Below the pieces are notes generated by a model. It did no database searches, was not told where the DNA came from, and worked only from the letters and a program-made list of their open reading frames with translations. A DNA stretch of 64,000 nucleotides, taken from Castanea sativa. Its lineage: Eukaryota > Streptophyta > Magnoliopsida > Fagales > Fagaceae. This document shows positions 32,775 to 44,956 of the stretch, one piece after another. The stretch's first letter is position 1, and each line of letters begins with the position of its first letter. The DNA is taken from NCBI RefSeq assembly GCF_040712315.1, contig NC_134013.1, positions 32,833,001-32,897,000 on the forward strand, given 5' to 3'. A program made the position numbers and the translations under genes.

Positions 32775-33602
32775 ACTTAAGTCAAAACTCTAATATTTTC
32801 TTGGTCTTTATTCTTTATAGAAAGTCTCAGCAAGAAATGCTAGAAACAGAAATAAAGAGGGAACGGTTGACAAACACATTCATAGATGTGGAAACAAGTC
32901 ACTTGCAGTTAGGGTGGATAAGGCGGTGTGTTATTTCAATTTTTCAAAAGCTTAGCATATTACTTGTTGTAATTAATTAACTTGTCTTCTAACATTGAAA
33001 AGCATATAATCAGAGACGAAAAAATGGAGATCATATTCCTAAGCTAGCACAAGTCTACTGTGATACCCACTTCAATTCAAAGACAAAATAGTGGGTACAT
33101 CCTGATTGCGAACATACATATGTATGTATATCAGTACATGCCTTGAGTTTGTAAAACTAGAATATATGTATTTTTATTCTATATATGTTTGCAAAACTAG
33201 AACATATATATTTCTGATGGTTTCTATTATTTGAAATGATAGCAAGAGATGTTGAGAGTGCAAGATGAGCATTGTAGCACTCCTGAAGCACAACCTTTGA
33301 CGGAAGAGGAGATATCTATGATGGTTCTTAAGCCGAGATCTGGCTATGTAAAGGGACTTGGCATGAGGCCTTCCTCATCTCTTAGGACTCCTGCCTTATC
33401 TTCCTCAACTCAGTATACTCAACAACTTGAGGGTCAAGTAGAAGAACTCCAAGATGCAAACTATAGGCTAGAGGGTCAAGTAGAAGAGCTCCAGGATGCA
33501 AACTTCAGGCTGGAGGAGAAGATGGATTGCATCATACAATATTTGAGGAGCAAGGGTGACCGTGACATTTCTGGCAGTGGGGGGAGCTCATCTACTAACT
33601 AG
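31075..33602 (+). CDS. TNPA-like CACTA transposon protein (Transposase_24 type), multi-exon
   Basis: Starts at MAKKRKDTHNKITEYEMER, a basic N-terminus, with further exons separated by introns with GT/AG borders (near 31310-31420, 31520-31685, 31830-31918). Recognisable parts: RGMTRGLGVRGLVEKYGKLPV and IGVQVRTNLSTMNVYSW, then GRLLSSHYNKLFAKYKK and NVTREKWIELIDGKWSDEDW, a short KVSARNARNRNKEG-type exon near 32820, and a last exon (33242-33602). The last exon holds two tandem 16-residue LEGQVEELQDAN.R coiled-coil repeats and a Gly/Ser tail. This is the usual architecture of plant Ptta/En/Spm proteins that bind subterminal repeats and assist the transposase. A possible in-frame TAG at about 33089 may mark decay or a wrong exon border. 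Confidence 0.7.
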
Positions 33603-33809
33603 AACATATCCTGGTCAGTGTTTTATTTGCCTACCTAAGAGCATTAGTATTGGGGCTTGTATATGGTATATGTTGCTATATTTTAGCATAAAAACACAAA
33701 AACAAGTATTACCCTGTCTCTCAATTGTAAACATTTTTACAACTGTGATATAGTAACCTCTTATATGTATGAGGGTACTGTAGCACAATTGTGCTATAAT
33801 TGTGTTTTT

Positions 33810-34600
33810 TGTTAAATGATGGTGATTGGTTTTTTGTTTGTAGTGGTAGTTGGATTTTTTTGTTTAATGATGGTGGTGGGTTTTGTGTTAATGATGGTGG
33901 CTGGATTTTTTGTTTATTGTGTAGTTGGGTTTTTGTGTTTATGGTGGTGGTTGGATTTTTTGTTTAATGTTGGTGGTGGGTTATTTGTTTATTTTGATGA
34001 CTGAGTTTTTTTGTTTATGGTAGTAACTATGATTTTGTATTAATGGTGGTGACTATGTTTTTTGTTTAATGGTGGTGGCGGGTTTTTTGTTTATGGTGGT
34101 GGCTGAGTTTTTTGTTTAATGTTGGTGATGAGTTTTTTGTATATAGTGATGGTTGAGTTTTTTGTTTATAGCAGTAGCTGAGTTTTCGTGTTAATGGTAG
34201 TGGTTGTGTTTTTTGTTTAACAGTGGTGGTGAGTTTTTTATTTATGGTAGTGGCTGGGTTTTTGTGTTAATGGTGGTGACTGTGCTTTTTGTTTAATGGT
34301 AGTGGTTGGGTTTTTTGATTATGATAATGGCTGAGTTTTTTTGTTAATGTTGGTGGCTGTGTTTTTTATTTATTGTGATGGCTGAGTTTTTTGTTTATAG
34401 TAGTGGCTGAGTTTTTGTGTTAATGGGTGGTGGCTTTGTTTTTTGTTTAATGGTGGTGGTGGGTTTTTTGTTTATGGTGGTGGCCGTGGTTTTTGTTTAA
34501 TGGTGGTGGCTAGTTTTTTTTTTTTTAATAGTGTTGGCTAGATTTTTTATTCATTGTGGTGGGTGGGTTTGTGTTTATGATGGTGGCTAAGTTTTTGTTT
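33810..34600. repeat. Minisatellite of TTTTTTGTTTAATGGTGGTGGCTGGG type
   Basis: About 800 bp of diverged tandem units of roughly 25-33 bp, each a T-run plus GTTTA(AT) followed by GGTGGTGGYTG. Strongly strand-asymmetric (T and G on the plus strand). Lies between the TNPA-like gene and the subterminal repeats. Confidence 0.85.
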
Positions 34601-35064
34601 TGGATTTCACTTTATTTGTTTTGTTTTAAATTGGGATTTTTCTGTATTCTTTATGATTTCTCCGTAATTTGTAATGTAGGTTTGGTTTTTATTTGATGAG
34701 AATGTTGTGGGTCTTCTTTATTTGATAGTTTGGCTTCATATGATTTTGCATTATGATTATTTTGTCTAGTTTGTTATTGGGTATTCCGTGGATATTTTTT
34801 GCATTGTCTTACTAATAATAATCTTTTTGTTGTTGTTGTTGTAGTACATCTTATTAGGGATATGGGTTTGCAATCCAGTTTGTTATTAATGTATTTTCCT
34901 TGATACTTGTGCAGATTTGGGATTGGTGGCAAAAAGATAGCTTTTGTGGGACTACTTGAACTCAATTAATTTTCTGTAAAGTTTGGAAGCTAAGACATTA
35001 TTTGTATGTAAATGGTTGTAATTACTTTGTGAACATCTTTATTGCATTTTTAGATTATATGGAT

Positions 35065-35165
35065 TTGGTTAGAAATGAATGAATGTTTTTTTTTTTTTTA
35101 ATTTATGGATTTGGTTAGAAATGAATGAATGTTTTTTTTTTTTTTAATTTATGGATTTGGTTAGA
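35065..35165. repeat. ~51-bp tandem duplication
   Basis: 'ATGGATTTGGTTAGAAATGAATGAATG' plus a T-run occurs twice almost exactly, with a third partial start, within the CACTA 3' region. Confidence 0.85.
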
Positions 35166-35219
35166 AATGAACAGGTTAATGTAATGACAAGTAAATGTAA
35201 AGAATATTAATAAAAAAAT

Positions 35220-35652
35220 AAAATTGGTGACGATAATTTTCGTTGCCATATTTGACTATAAGCAGAAATTGGTGACGAAATAATTTGTCACTTGATCTAT
35301 TGAAATTAAAAAAAAAAAATGATTGGTGACGCAAAACTTTGTCTCCTGATCTATTGAAATTGGAAAAAAAAAATACATTTGGTAACGAAGTATTCCGTCA
35401 CTGGAAATAAGGTTTAGTGACGAAAATATTAGGTGACGAAAAACTTTTGTCACCTATCATTTTTTATTAGTGACGAAAAAATTTCGTCACCTATCATTTT
35501 TTTTATTGGTGACGAAACATTTTCGTCACCAATACATTGTGTGACAGAGCTAAGGTGACGAATGCTGTTTCGTCACCATATGTATTTGGTGACGAAATAA
35601 GGGCATATTGTGACGAAAGGTTTCATCACCATAGTCCATTTTTGTTGTAGTA
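35220..35652. promoter_or_regulatory. CACTA 3' subterminal repeat array
   Basis: At least a dozen copies of a GGTGACGAAA core or its complement TTTCGTCACC in both orientations, some paired as inverted repeats, directly inside the right terminus. In known CACTA elements such arrays bind the TNPA-type protein. The 5' counterpart is missing. Confidence 0.8.
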
Positions 35653-35655
35653 TTA

Positions 35656-36473
35656 AATATAAAACATAGTATAAACTTAATTAAAAAAATAAATATTAGT
35701 AGGGATGGAAATTTTTCATACCCTAAATCCCTAATACTTAAATAAACAATCCTTACTAGCTTATTTAAATGTATGGATTTTAATATTTTTGTTTTTGTTG
35801 TGATATTGTCTTGTTAAACACTTGGATAATATTATTCAGTTCTTGCTAAAAATTAGTTTGATTTTATGGGATGAATTTAGTTGTAATTTTAAGTATATTT
35901 ATATTAATAAAACATGTTTTATTTTTTTAAAAATTTAATAGTTGCGGGGCATACTAACACAAAATATAATTTTATTGGACGGTGCAAGGCCCAAGGGGCT
36001 AGTATGAGGTAAGGAAGTTTTCTCTGTCATACGGGGTAAGGATGAAGATCTCACCCTTCGACTTAGCCTCTCCTCATTGCCATCCCTACTTATTAGAATA
36101 TCGATGTGTAAAGTTGTGAGGCCTCAAAATTATAGTAGCAAAATATTTTTGAAGTCAAATGTCTTTAACTTTATATTTATTAATGGGTATTAATTATGAT
36201 TTATGTTTTATATGTAATTATTAATAGCTATTTATTGTGGTTGTGATTTTTTTTTCTTTGACAAAAATTCACATAACTCAAAAAGGCTAACTATAATGGT
36301 TATGTTTGAAGATGGAAATATCTATTCTGTTTTTTATTATTAAAGTATGATATGTTAAGATTATAATTGAGTGTTTAAACATGGAACATAATAGGCATTT
36401 ATTATGATTATGTTTATATACATACATATATACATATACATATACATATATATATATATATTTACACACATTT
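35656..36473. other. DEFL-unit spacer resuming after the CACTA element
   Basis: Continues ATAAAACATAGTATAAACTTAATTAAAAAAATAAATATTA as at 18125-18170. A foreign block (about 35700-36090) with moderate GC near its end is then followed by unit sequence again (AATATCGATGTGTAAAGTTGTGAGGCCTCAAAA). No gene. Confidence 0.45.
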
Positions 36474-36628
36474 TTTGATAGTTTTAACCTATGACGTCCG
36501 CTCCTGATAATAACTCTTTATCATTAAACCAAGAAACCAATTGGTTTTTAGTGTAGGGGCGGGAATTGAACCCTAAGTCTCTTATTCAACCATTAGAAAC
36601 TTTACCAGGTGAACTAATTGAAACCCAT
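36474..36628 (-). mobile_element. tRNA-derived SINE, same family as 22661-22817
   Basis: Minus strand: GGTTTCAATTAGTTCACCTGG near the start and GGGTTCAATTCCCGCCCC as B box, T-run on the plus-strand left end. Clear similarity along the full length to the 22661 copy. TSD not confidently resolved. Confidence 0.75.
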
Positions 36629-38024
36629 GATATGGAAATATATATTAGACCTTAAGGAAAGTATAATGTGTGATTCTAATTTGTAAGGGAGAGTTGAAGT
36701 ATAATGAAATTTAAATTCAATAAACAAATTGTGTATTAGAATATTGATGTGTAAATTTGTGAGGTCCTAAAAACTTTTGTGGCACGATATTATGAACTCA
36801 ACCAAAGTCAAATATTGTTAGTGTGTGTATATACATATTTGAAGGTTCCAGTTAGCTCAACTGGTAAAGTCTATGATGGTTAAATAAGAGATTTGGGGTA
36901 AATGAAGATCCTCTGGATTCTTGCAAGCTTGGAACAACTTTTATATGAGGATTTTTGTTTTTGGTAATGCCCTTGTTTTCACTTAAACTATAATTTTCAG
37001 CCTAAATGTACTTGTTAAGCTCTCCAAATTCTAAAAGTGCCCTGTGTTCCTTTATCAATTGTATGTTTTTCATTGGGCTTTTCTTGTTATCCTTTGTGTG
37101 TAGTCAAGAGATACTTATTTTAATCTTTCTTTTCGGTATTTGATAAGTCTTACAAATAGCTTTTTAGTTTAATGGTACCTTTTCTCCTATTAAAGATGGA
37201 GGCCTACAGTTTGACTTATTATGGATCAGATTTATAAGGTAAAGTGTTCTTCTATCCTTTACCTTGGATTAGATTTATGTGTCTTAGGTTTAAACGTTAT
37301 TAAGGAGATAGATTGAGTAATGTTAGAAGAACCATACATAGATGTGCATGTTTTTATGATGATTTTTCTTATCAGAATATGAAATTTGATTTGATGTATA
37401 TAAAGGCGAAATGAAAGACAATCATAGTGCTTCAAACCATATACACTATATTTCAATACAACTTTAACATGTATTAGGTAGCTAAATCAAAGCCTCTACA
37501 AAATAGGACCAATTTTTTTGGCCCGGATGACTTCTAAAAGTTGTAACCATAGCTTATTTCTTGCCTCAATTGACTTTTTTTTTTAAATTTAAATATTTCT
37601 AATAATGTAGTAATTTGCAAGATTATTTTGGTGGCGGGGAGCTTGATTGAACTTCCTAATGTCTTTAAGGACTAAGGAGCTTGATTGAACTTCTAAAACA
37701 TTTGCATATTAAGTGATGGAAGAAATTTTACCCCATATGCTCCATCCTGACAGTATGAACACCCTCCACATCATCAAAAGCTCAACGATATTTTCGTTTT
37801 CTCACAGCTGCCTTAACCGGTCTAGTCTTACCTGAAATATTATACACCACATTATATAAATGCACACATTCCCTAAAAGCTAGAGTATAGTTTAATAAGT
37901 GGGAAACTAAAGTATGTACATGAGTACGTAGCGATCTTCACAAACCATCTACCGGCTCAATATTTTCACTCCCTATTTGTTCAATCTGTACAGCCAGTTC
38001 GTGGGGACTAGGAAGTGAAGGTTC
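36629..38024. other. No gene; partial SINE at 36843-36890
   Basis: AT-rich. GGTTCCAGTTAGCTCAACTGGTAAAG at 36845 is the head of a plus-strand SINE of the above family, without its B box. The rest shows no coding sequence or recognised repeat. Confidence 0.4.
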
Positions 38025-41000
38025 CTAGGTGGGGTTGGCATGAATTAAAGGTGGGGTCGGTCGGCTAGGTGTGGGTAAAAATATACAACCACCCACATGG
38101 GCAGATCCGGTGAACAATGGGGGAGACAATTGGGTGGGTAGTGAGGATCGAGGCCCGACATAAGTATGGGATGTGTGTTCCTCACTATCATCACCGGACG
38201 TACATTGGGATGGCAATGTGTCCTCATGGCCAACGGAGTGGGATGGCCTAGCATCAGCGCCAGACATGCATCGTGGTGTCCTAGCGCCATTGACATACGT
38301 GTCACAAGCACCCTCGTCCTTTAATTCCTCTATAACAAACTCATCCTCATCCTCATTGACATGTTCCGGCTTAGGCATACGGACACAACCAGCTTGACAA
38401 CCTCTACAACGTCCACGCCCCCGACACCCACCACCTCGCTCGCTACAGCCTCTTACCAATGTGCTCGTCTCGCTTACCTCATGCGCGTTCTCTAAGGTCA
38501 CCCGATGAAGCTCTTCCACGGTCTGCATTGTACGCTTAAGGTGACTGTACATATTGAAGTCTCGTTCATAGGTTAGTAGTAATTTAACATTAGACTCAAC
38601 CTGTCAAACAAGGGAGCAATGTTAGTGGGTGGAAGAGTAAGCATGAAGCAACACACATATATTGTCAAACCATAAAAAGAACTATTGAATTGTTGTCTTA
38701 CCAAGATTTCCTAGTATGTAGAATCTCGCATAATGAATCGTCTAGTCATGTCAATATACCACTTCATGTAAGCATCAAGGAACATCATGTCACCATCCAC
38801 GATTGGTGCATCGCAAACACATTGCCCTCGGCTTGACCATTTTTGAATATAAGGAGCATGTTTTACAGCCCAATCCTTGTCGTATTCTCCTTGTAGTGAT
38901 ATCTTGTGAAGGTTTTTTGAAGTATCCACAAAACCCGATGGTAGTTGCTTCATCCCAAACTGACAAAAGACACGTTCAAGATGATGCTCCTCTACTGCCC
39001 AAAAATAAATCAAAGGCATGGCAGACCTCTATATATGCTGGTCGCCAGTGCAATATATGGGTAGAGAGTCCAACACATCCTTATACGGCTCCCATACAAT
39101 CTGAAAAACAAATACAAAACCTATTTATTTCTGTCACAAATGTTAGACATAACAACCATGTATCTAATACAAATAGTGCAACTAGATTTTCAAAATTTTA
39201 TGTGTGATTAACCTATAATAGATATTAAATAAAATGTGATTCAAAGAAAAGATTGATTTATGAAAAATAATTGAGTGATATGCCATTTTTCCAAATTGCA
39301 TTAAATGTAACATAAATCAAACCATCTAGCAGTAATGTATCTCACAAAAATATAGTGTTAAGTGCAATAAAATCTTATTACATTTAATATCTATATGACA
39401 AATTTTAAGCAAAGTAACCAATTGTTTATAAATACCAATAGAAAAACAAATATACATGTGAACAAATTTACAAAGGCAATTATCAATACTTACATCAAGA
39501 AGAATCCAATTTTGGTTTCAAAACACACTTAAGGAAGCTTCCAAATTATCCTCAGTTTCAATTTTTTTAAGGCTAAAAATCCCTATATAACATCTACTAT
39601 ACATGGGATTATCATGTTATTGTGCCAAACAAGATATACCTTGTCCAACTCAAAGGATTTTCATGCTATTGTGTCAAAGAATAAATACTTGCTCCAAAAT
39701 AAAGAAAACAAAAGAAAGAAAGAAAGAATAAAGGAAGCAAGTAGGCAAGTAGGCAAGACATATGCTTGCTTGCCAACTTAGACTTAAACACTCCATAGTA
39801 ACATTTCCTATTTCTTTTTTTCAATTTTCTCATTTATTTATAAGATTTATTTATGCATCTCTTTCTAGGTTATACACAAATGAAATTTTATCTCGTGTTA
39901 TATTTAAATGATGAATTTTGACCTAGAATTTACTCAAAATTTAACTTTGGAAATTACTAATATTGATTTATATTGTCTATGTTAACAAGAAAGGACAATT
40001 CAAAAGTTCTCTAGAATTTTATACATTTTTTATACTCAATACACACACACCCCCACAAATATATATACAATTGTGAGGCCATGCCATGCTAACAAGCACA
40101 CACAATGATAGTGTAGCTTTAATAAGAGGTGCACCCAACGTGTGCCACATGCATTATGTCAGACATAATGACCATAAAATAATATTCTAATCGCAAGATT
40201 TTCATCTGTGATCAGTCTTTTATTGTCATGATTTCCATATGTTTATTTTTATTGTCATGACATAAATGTGGTAGAATACCTAGTATGCCTGTAATGTAGA
40301 TAGTGATACACGATAGGCAACTAGGACATGCGTGGCATGCTATGTGGGTGCACTTTGGCCAGTTCCATCTAGCAAACATATAGTTTGGCCAAATGCTCAT
40401 TAGTTATTTATGCAAAATCAATGCGGCTTTAAAACATTACAGGATGCATATTCACCAACTGATAAAGAATTCTAAATTATGGATAAAATTAACGTACTTG
40501 CAGGTGAGGGATTCTGCCTTCACCGTTTGTTATGGCAGCCTCGTAATTGGACATATCTGTGGAAACCTTGAATAAGCCCAAAGTTGCACCAACATAAGAG
40601 CTCCTTCAATCTGCATCACCTTCATGCTCAATGCCTTATATAGGTGCCTGTAGAGCCAACCAAAGGCTGCACTACCCTAACAATACTTCTTCGCATCGTT
40701 GATTGGGTCGAAGAATTGTAGAGGCATGAGTGAGATTTGTTGTGCCAACTTGTCCATAAACAATAGGGACCCCAACTGAAGAAGTATATGATAGTGGTCA
40801 TATCGCTGCACTACAACGTCATAGGCATCCGTAGCTAGGGGATCTCTAAAATGTCCAATAAGCCAGTTGATTTGTATCCTCGCCCCAGCAAGGACAGACT
40901 TATTTTCATTGGGATGGGGTACCGAGGGTGGAGGAGTATAACCCAGCAACTTCGTGCACACATCCTTCCATGTCAAATTAGTCTTCTCAACCACCGGCAA

Positions 41001-41259
41001 ACCATCCACGGGAACCCCCAGCATCATCTCAATATCTTGTAAGGTGATACCCATTTTTCCACGAAGTAAGTGGAATGTGTGTCTCTGGATGCCAACGCTT
41101 GACCAAAGTAGTGATCAACGCGTGATCAACTGCCAAATCTGGGACACAAAATATCCCTTCTAAACCCGCCTCTTTGATATAATGGGTGATCCGTGGGTCT
41201 AACCCGCCCCCGGGTAACGAAATGGATCGGCACCAACACTCTAGTAAGCCTAGAACCTG
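38025..41259 (-). pseudogene. Plant mobile domain (PMD) protein pseudogene
   Basis: Minus-strand exons in order. From 41259: LLECWC..PRITHYIKEAGLEGI, DHALITTLVKRWHPETH, then a one-base frameshift, then GITLQDIEMMLGVPVDGLPV, INWLIGHFRD, LLQLGSLLFMDK, a stop at about 40679, and SAAFGWLYRHLYKALSMKV, LMLVQLWAYSRFPQI. From about 39107 to 38711: EPYKDVLDSLPIYCTGDQHI, stop, RSAMPLIYFWAVEEHHLERVF, FGMKQLPSGFVDTS, HAPYIQKWSSRGQC. From 38600 to 38025: an acidic, low-complexity C-terminal tail. This is the PMD found in MAIN/MAIL-like proteins and in transposon-borne relatives. At least three stops are TAG where Trp is expected. Intron borders between the later exons are still good. Whether host gene or transposon passenger cannot be told. 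Confidence 0.8.
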
Positions 41260-41369
41260 CTGCACACAAAAGAACATTGGGATTAGAAAGTGCATAATAA
41301 GATACAGCAATATATGATGAAGATACATCAAGATATGATGGAGATAAGTAGCAATAAAACTACTCAAAA

Positions 41370-43958
41370 GTGCTGACGATATATTATGACGATTGAAAAA
41401 GGTAAATCAGTCCACCACAGAAAATGCAATATATAATGGTTTCCCCAACAACATTTGTGGTATTACTATTTTTATACAAGTCATCATCAATGTTAAAACC
41501 AAATGAGGAAGTAGTTCCTTGAACATTACTATCTATAAATAAACATTTACAAGGGCTAGTGGCCAATGAAAACCATAGGCTAAGTCCCATTACACTAATT
41601 GGCAAGTGATTAGCAACATTCTTTGAGGACTCCTTAATAAACTACTTCATCCATCTACATCTTTTGTGATCACATCCCTATCTACGTAATTGTTGAACTG
41701 CATACAAATTTTTTGTTCAACTTTAGGAAATCAAGCAGCCAAGCACAGAGTTTCAAGTGCCAATTCCAATAAAAAAAATACCAAGTTTACCGGCTCAAGA
41801 GCAAATTGTTAGAGTAAGTGTAAATAATCAAACAATAGATCTAACCAAAATGAACACAAACTAGAGGTCTAAAGCTTAGAGAAGCCACTTCAAGCTTTCT
41901 TAATACAAAACTCACAACAACCCTTCAAGTTGGGGTAAGCCCAAATTCTAGTTTTAGGATAAATTCCCCTCCCATTGAATCTTCTAATTTCCTCCGATTT
42001 TTTAACGTAAGACATGTAGCATTTAAAAATCAAAGAAAATCCACATGTTACACTTTCTGCTAAGAATGGGAGGGAATTGGAGGATTCAATTGAAGAGGAT
42101 CATTCACCATCAAAATAATAACCAAATGGAGGAGTTTGGTGCAACTACTTACATGACAATTGATAGGGCCACCCATAGCGAAGTGGATCAATGATCAGCT
42201 TGCCACTTCAAGAGTCTAGCATCTTTGGGTCCAAGGTCCACGTCTACCAACGGCTGCATATGTGACACGAATGCAATGATGTTAATAAACTATTGAGCCC
42301 AGCCAAACATTAACAAAATTAACTTGAGTACATCATTCTAGAACCCTCTCCATTCTTTTTTAACCTAGATGTCATAAAAAGCCAGAAGTAAAAAAGAGGT
42401 TGAATAAAAACATACAAGTTCAGTTTAATTTTGAACCAGCCTCACCACACAAATTCACTCCCTACTCCAATGTATTTTTGAAATAATTCATCTTGCTTTT
42501 CAAAACTCTATTGTAACACAACATTGCAGATTCAACTCAAATAGGCAAACTAACATTCACAAAGACAAACTGACTAGTACTTACAAGTAACAGAAATGGC
42601 ATACAACTTCCAAGGTTTCTAAGTAAACCAAATTCCTACAACCCCAAATTGCAAAAAACAATTTCGATTTTAGGAAAAAAAAAATAGATATTGCAATTTC
42701 ACAAAGGCATGAGGATTTGACGAATACCCTAAACTTATGCATTAGTATAACCAAGCTCGGCTTGACAATAAAAATAACATATTCAAACTTGGCTCGAGCT
42801 TAAATCAAGCCGGCAAAAAAAGTTCAAACTCAAGTTCATTAAAAATTCCAAAGCAATCTCAAGCATAAACACAAAATTAATATCAAGGTCAACATCAATC
42901 TATGGAGCTTGATATCAGATAGAAGCTTAAGCTCTACATACTAATTAATCATACTTCATATCTCACTTTTGATTCTTTTTTAGCCATCATTCAAATTACA
43001 ACTTTACATTCATTCCTCATTTGTTATAATCTTCACAAAAGGCAACATGATATTTTAAAAGCAACCATGTTACCATATGCTAAGTTTTTAATACTAAAGT
43101 CCATATATTCTTCAAAAAATTAGAAATATGTTCCGGAGAAAACCTTCAATACGCACCAAATTACACAACGAACAACTTGCATACAAAATTGTAAAAAAAA
43201 TGTATAGTAAACAAAATTAAAAGACAATTGGGAGAATTTGAATAAAAAAGAGAGAAAAATTCCCATGAGCTTCTACAATTAAATAAAAGGGAAGAGATTG
43301 GCAGCTTTAAATTTGTTACTCATTTAATTTTGACACATATTGATTGCACTTAACCATGTTAGAATAATGACTATATATAGCTAAAAGTGTCCATATCTCT
43401 CGTATTCCTCATATGATAATACTTCACACTTGACAACATTAAAAAAATAGTCACAAGAAAGGTTTCTTATTTTGATGAACATAATCAATATATTAATGCA
43501 TATGTGAAACAAATGAACAATTGGAGTATCAAAAATTTTACTTCTATGGTATGCATGAAAGGTTTCTTATTTTGTTTACCACACCAAATGTTACTCAACT
43601 AAGAGTTTAGTTCCCAACACAATGAGCTACGTAGATTGAATACATTTATTGTATATGGGATTGTCTTAGCTACACCTTTGATGAGGGTTTCTTTACTTGT
43701 TGAAGATAATAATTTCTCTTTCCATATTTGGTTATTTTTAACACATGTAAGAACATATTTTAAGTAAATTCATACCACACTTCTTATTTAAACATTTTTT
43801 ACTAATTGTTATTTGTGTTTGTGTATAATGGTTATATGATTTAAATTGAATATTTTTAAGGTTTTAAAAATTATATGTTTTTTGGGATTGAAAGGTAGTG
43901 ATCATAAGGTTTAACTTAAAATCACACAAAACCATCCAATGGTCTTCTAATTTCATGG
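41370..43958. other. AT-rich intergenic, no feature
   Basis: No ORF, repeat array or recognised element apart from short low-complexity runs. A 42750-42900 stretch has 'GGCTTGACAA..TTGGCTCGAGCTT' wording of unknown meaning. Confidence 0.4.
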
Positions 43959-44951
43959 TGATAGGCCAAAAATGTATTGACCCCTTGTGATAAATTAACT
44001 AATTAATTAGTCAAGTAAATTAATTAGGTTCAATTACATGCAATGAGCGTAGCAGCACAACAATTCACCAATTAACTAAATATGCAGCGGAAATTAAATG
44101 ACACGGTGATTTGTTTACGAATGGGGAAAACCTACACGGCAAAAAGGTCATCACTCCCGAGAATCCACTATTATCAAAATAAGCGGTTACAAGTAAAGGA
44201 ATCTCAGTACCTTATACCAACCTACAGTTGAACCCTTACCCCAATACTCAATTGGACTTGATCTGTAGTGACAATTTCTCCTTGTATTGCATGGCTCCCA
44301 GTACGTGACTAATCAATAGATGCGCGGATCCCAATACGCGACTTTATCACCAACTTAAGAAGAATGTTGGCTGCAAAGTTCTTTTGTTCATCAACCGATG
44401 AAGATCATGAAGTTGCTTGGTCACAAAACCCTACGGTGTACAAACACAACAGTATCTTCAAGAACTAGGGCAAACTAGGTTTCCGATCACACTTGAGAAA
44501 TTATGCTCTTGTGCAATTGTGCTCTTGGCTGTGCAACCTGATACGGCCCTTAAAATAATCCTTATATATGTTTAGAGTTGTGAGAAAAGAAAGCCCAAAC
44601 ATATACTCATAGATTGGATGAAAATCAAAACTGAAAATCTATTTTTCATAAATCTCGATAGATAACCTATCTGTCGAGCAGCTGTCGAGCCTCAGGCTTA
44701 AACAGCTCTTTTAAACTCAATAGATGCTAGCTGTCGAGCTAACTATCGAGTTTTAATGAACAACACTTCTTCACTTGTTTCTTGGACAGACTTGCATGGC
44801 TTTAACACTTGAACTTGAAACCTTGTTTCTTGAAGCATTAAACACATTCTAAATCTACCCAATTACAAGTATAGTTCGTTTTGTCAAAAGATTAGTCAAT
44901 ACATAAAATGTTGACATATGTTCCTAACATCCAATCACATATGTCCTAATA
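43959..44951 (-). mobile_element. Solo LTR, inverted relative of 2059-3053
   Basis: On the minus strand it runs TATTAGGACATATGTG...TTTTTGGCCTATCA, about 993 bp, similar to the first solo LTR along its length (CGACAGCTGCTCGACAGATAGG, TAGTCACGTACTGGGAGCC, CCAACCTACAGTTGAACCC in one strand or the other). CATGG at 43954-43958 and 44952-44956 is a perfect 5-bp TSD. The 5' terminal TG has become TA. No internal region. Confidence 0.8.
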
Positions 44952-44956
44952 CATGG

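Larger units (their letters stand above)
27692..35652 (+). mobile_element. 5'-truncated CACTA (En/Spm) transposon
   Basis: Contains a TNPD-like transposase, a TNPA-like gene and a subterminal repeat array in canonical order. The right end is TTTTTGTTGTAGTA, the inverted form of a CACTACAAC terminus with its last base changed. TTA flanks the right end (35653-35655) and also stands at 27689-27691, as for a 3-bp TSD. However, the left end begins inside the transposase frame (HELYPGC), with no CACTA terminus and no 5' subterminal repeats. The unit sequence at 18095-18140 gives the empty site. The element is therefore immobile unless helped in trans. It split a DEFL unit. Confidence 0.85.

Noticed and set aside
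33816..34004. Open frame in the minisatellite
   Set aside because: Repetitive T/G-rich translation (VVGFFC), an artefact of the tandem repeat.
36843..36890. Possible tRNA gene
   Set aside because: It has an A-box-like start, but no B box or acceptor stem, and matches the SINE family in the window.
40023..40075. Short tandem ACACAC/ATATAT tract considered as a regulatory region
   Set aside because: Ordinary low-complexity sequence without associated gene.
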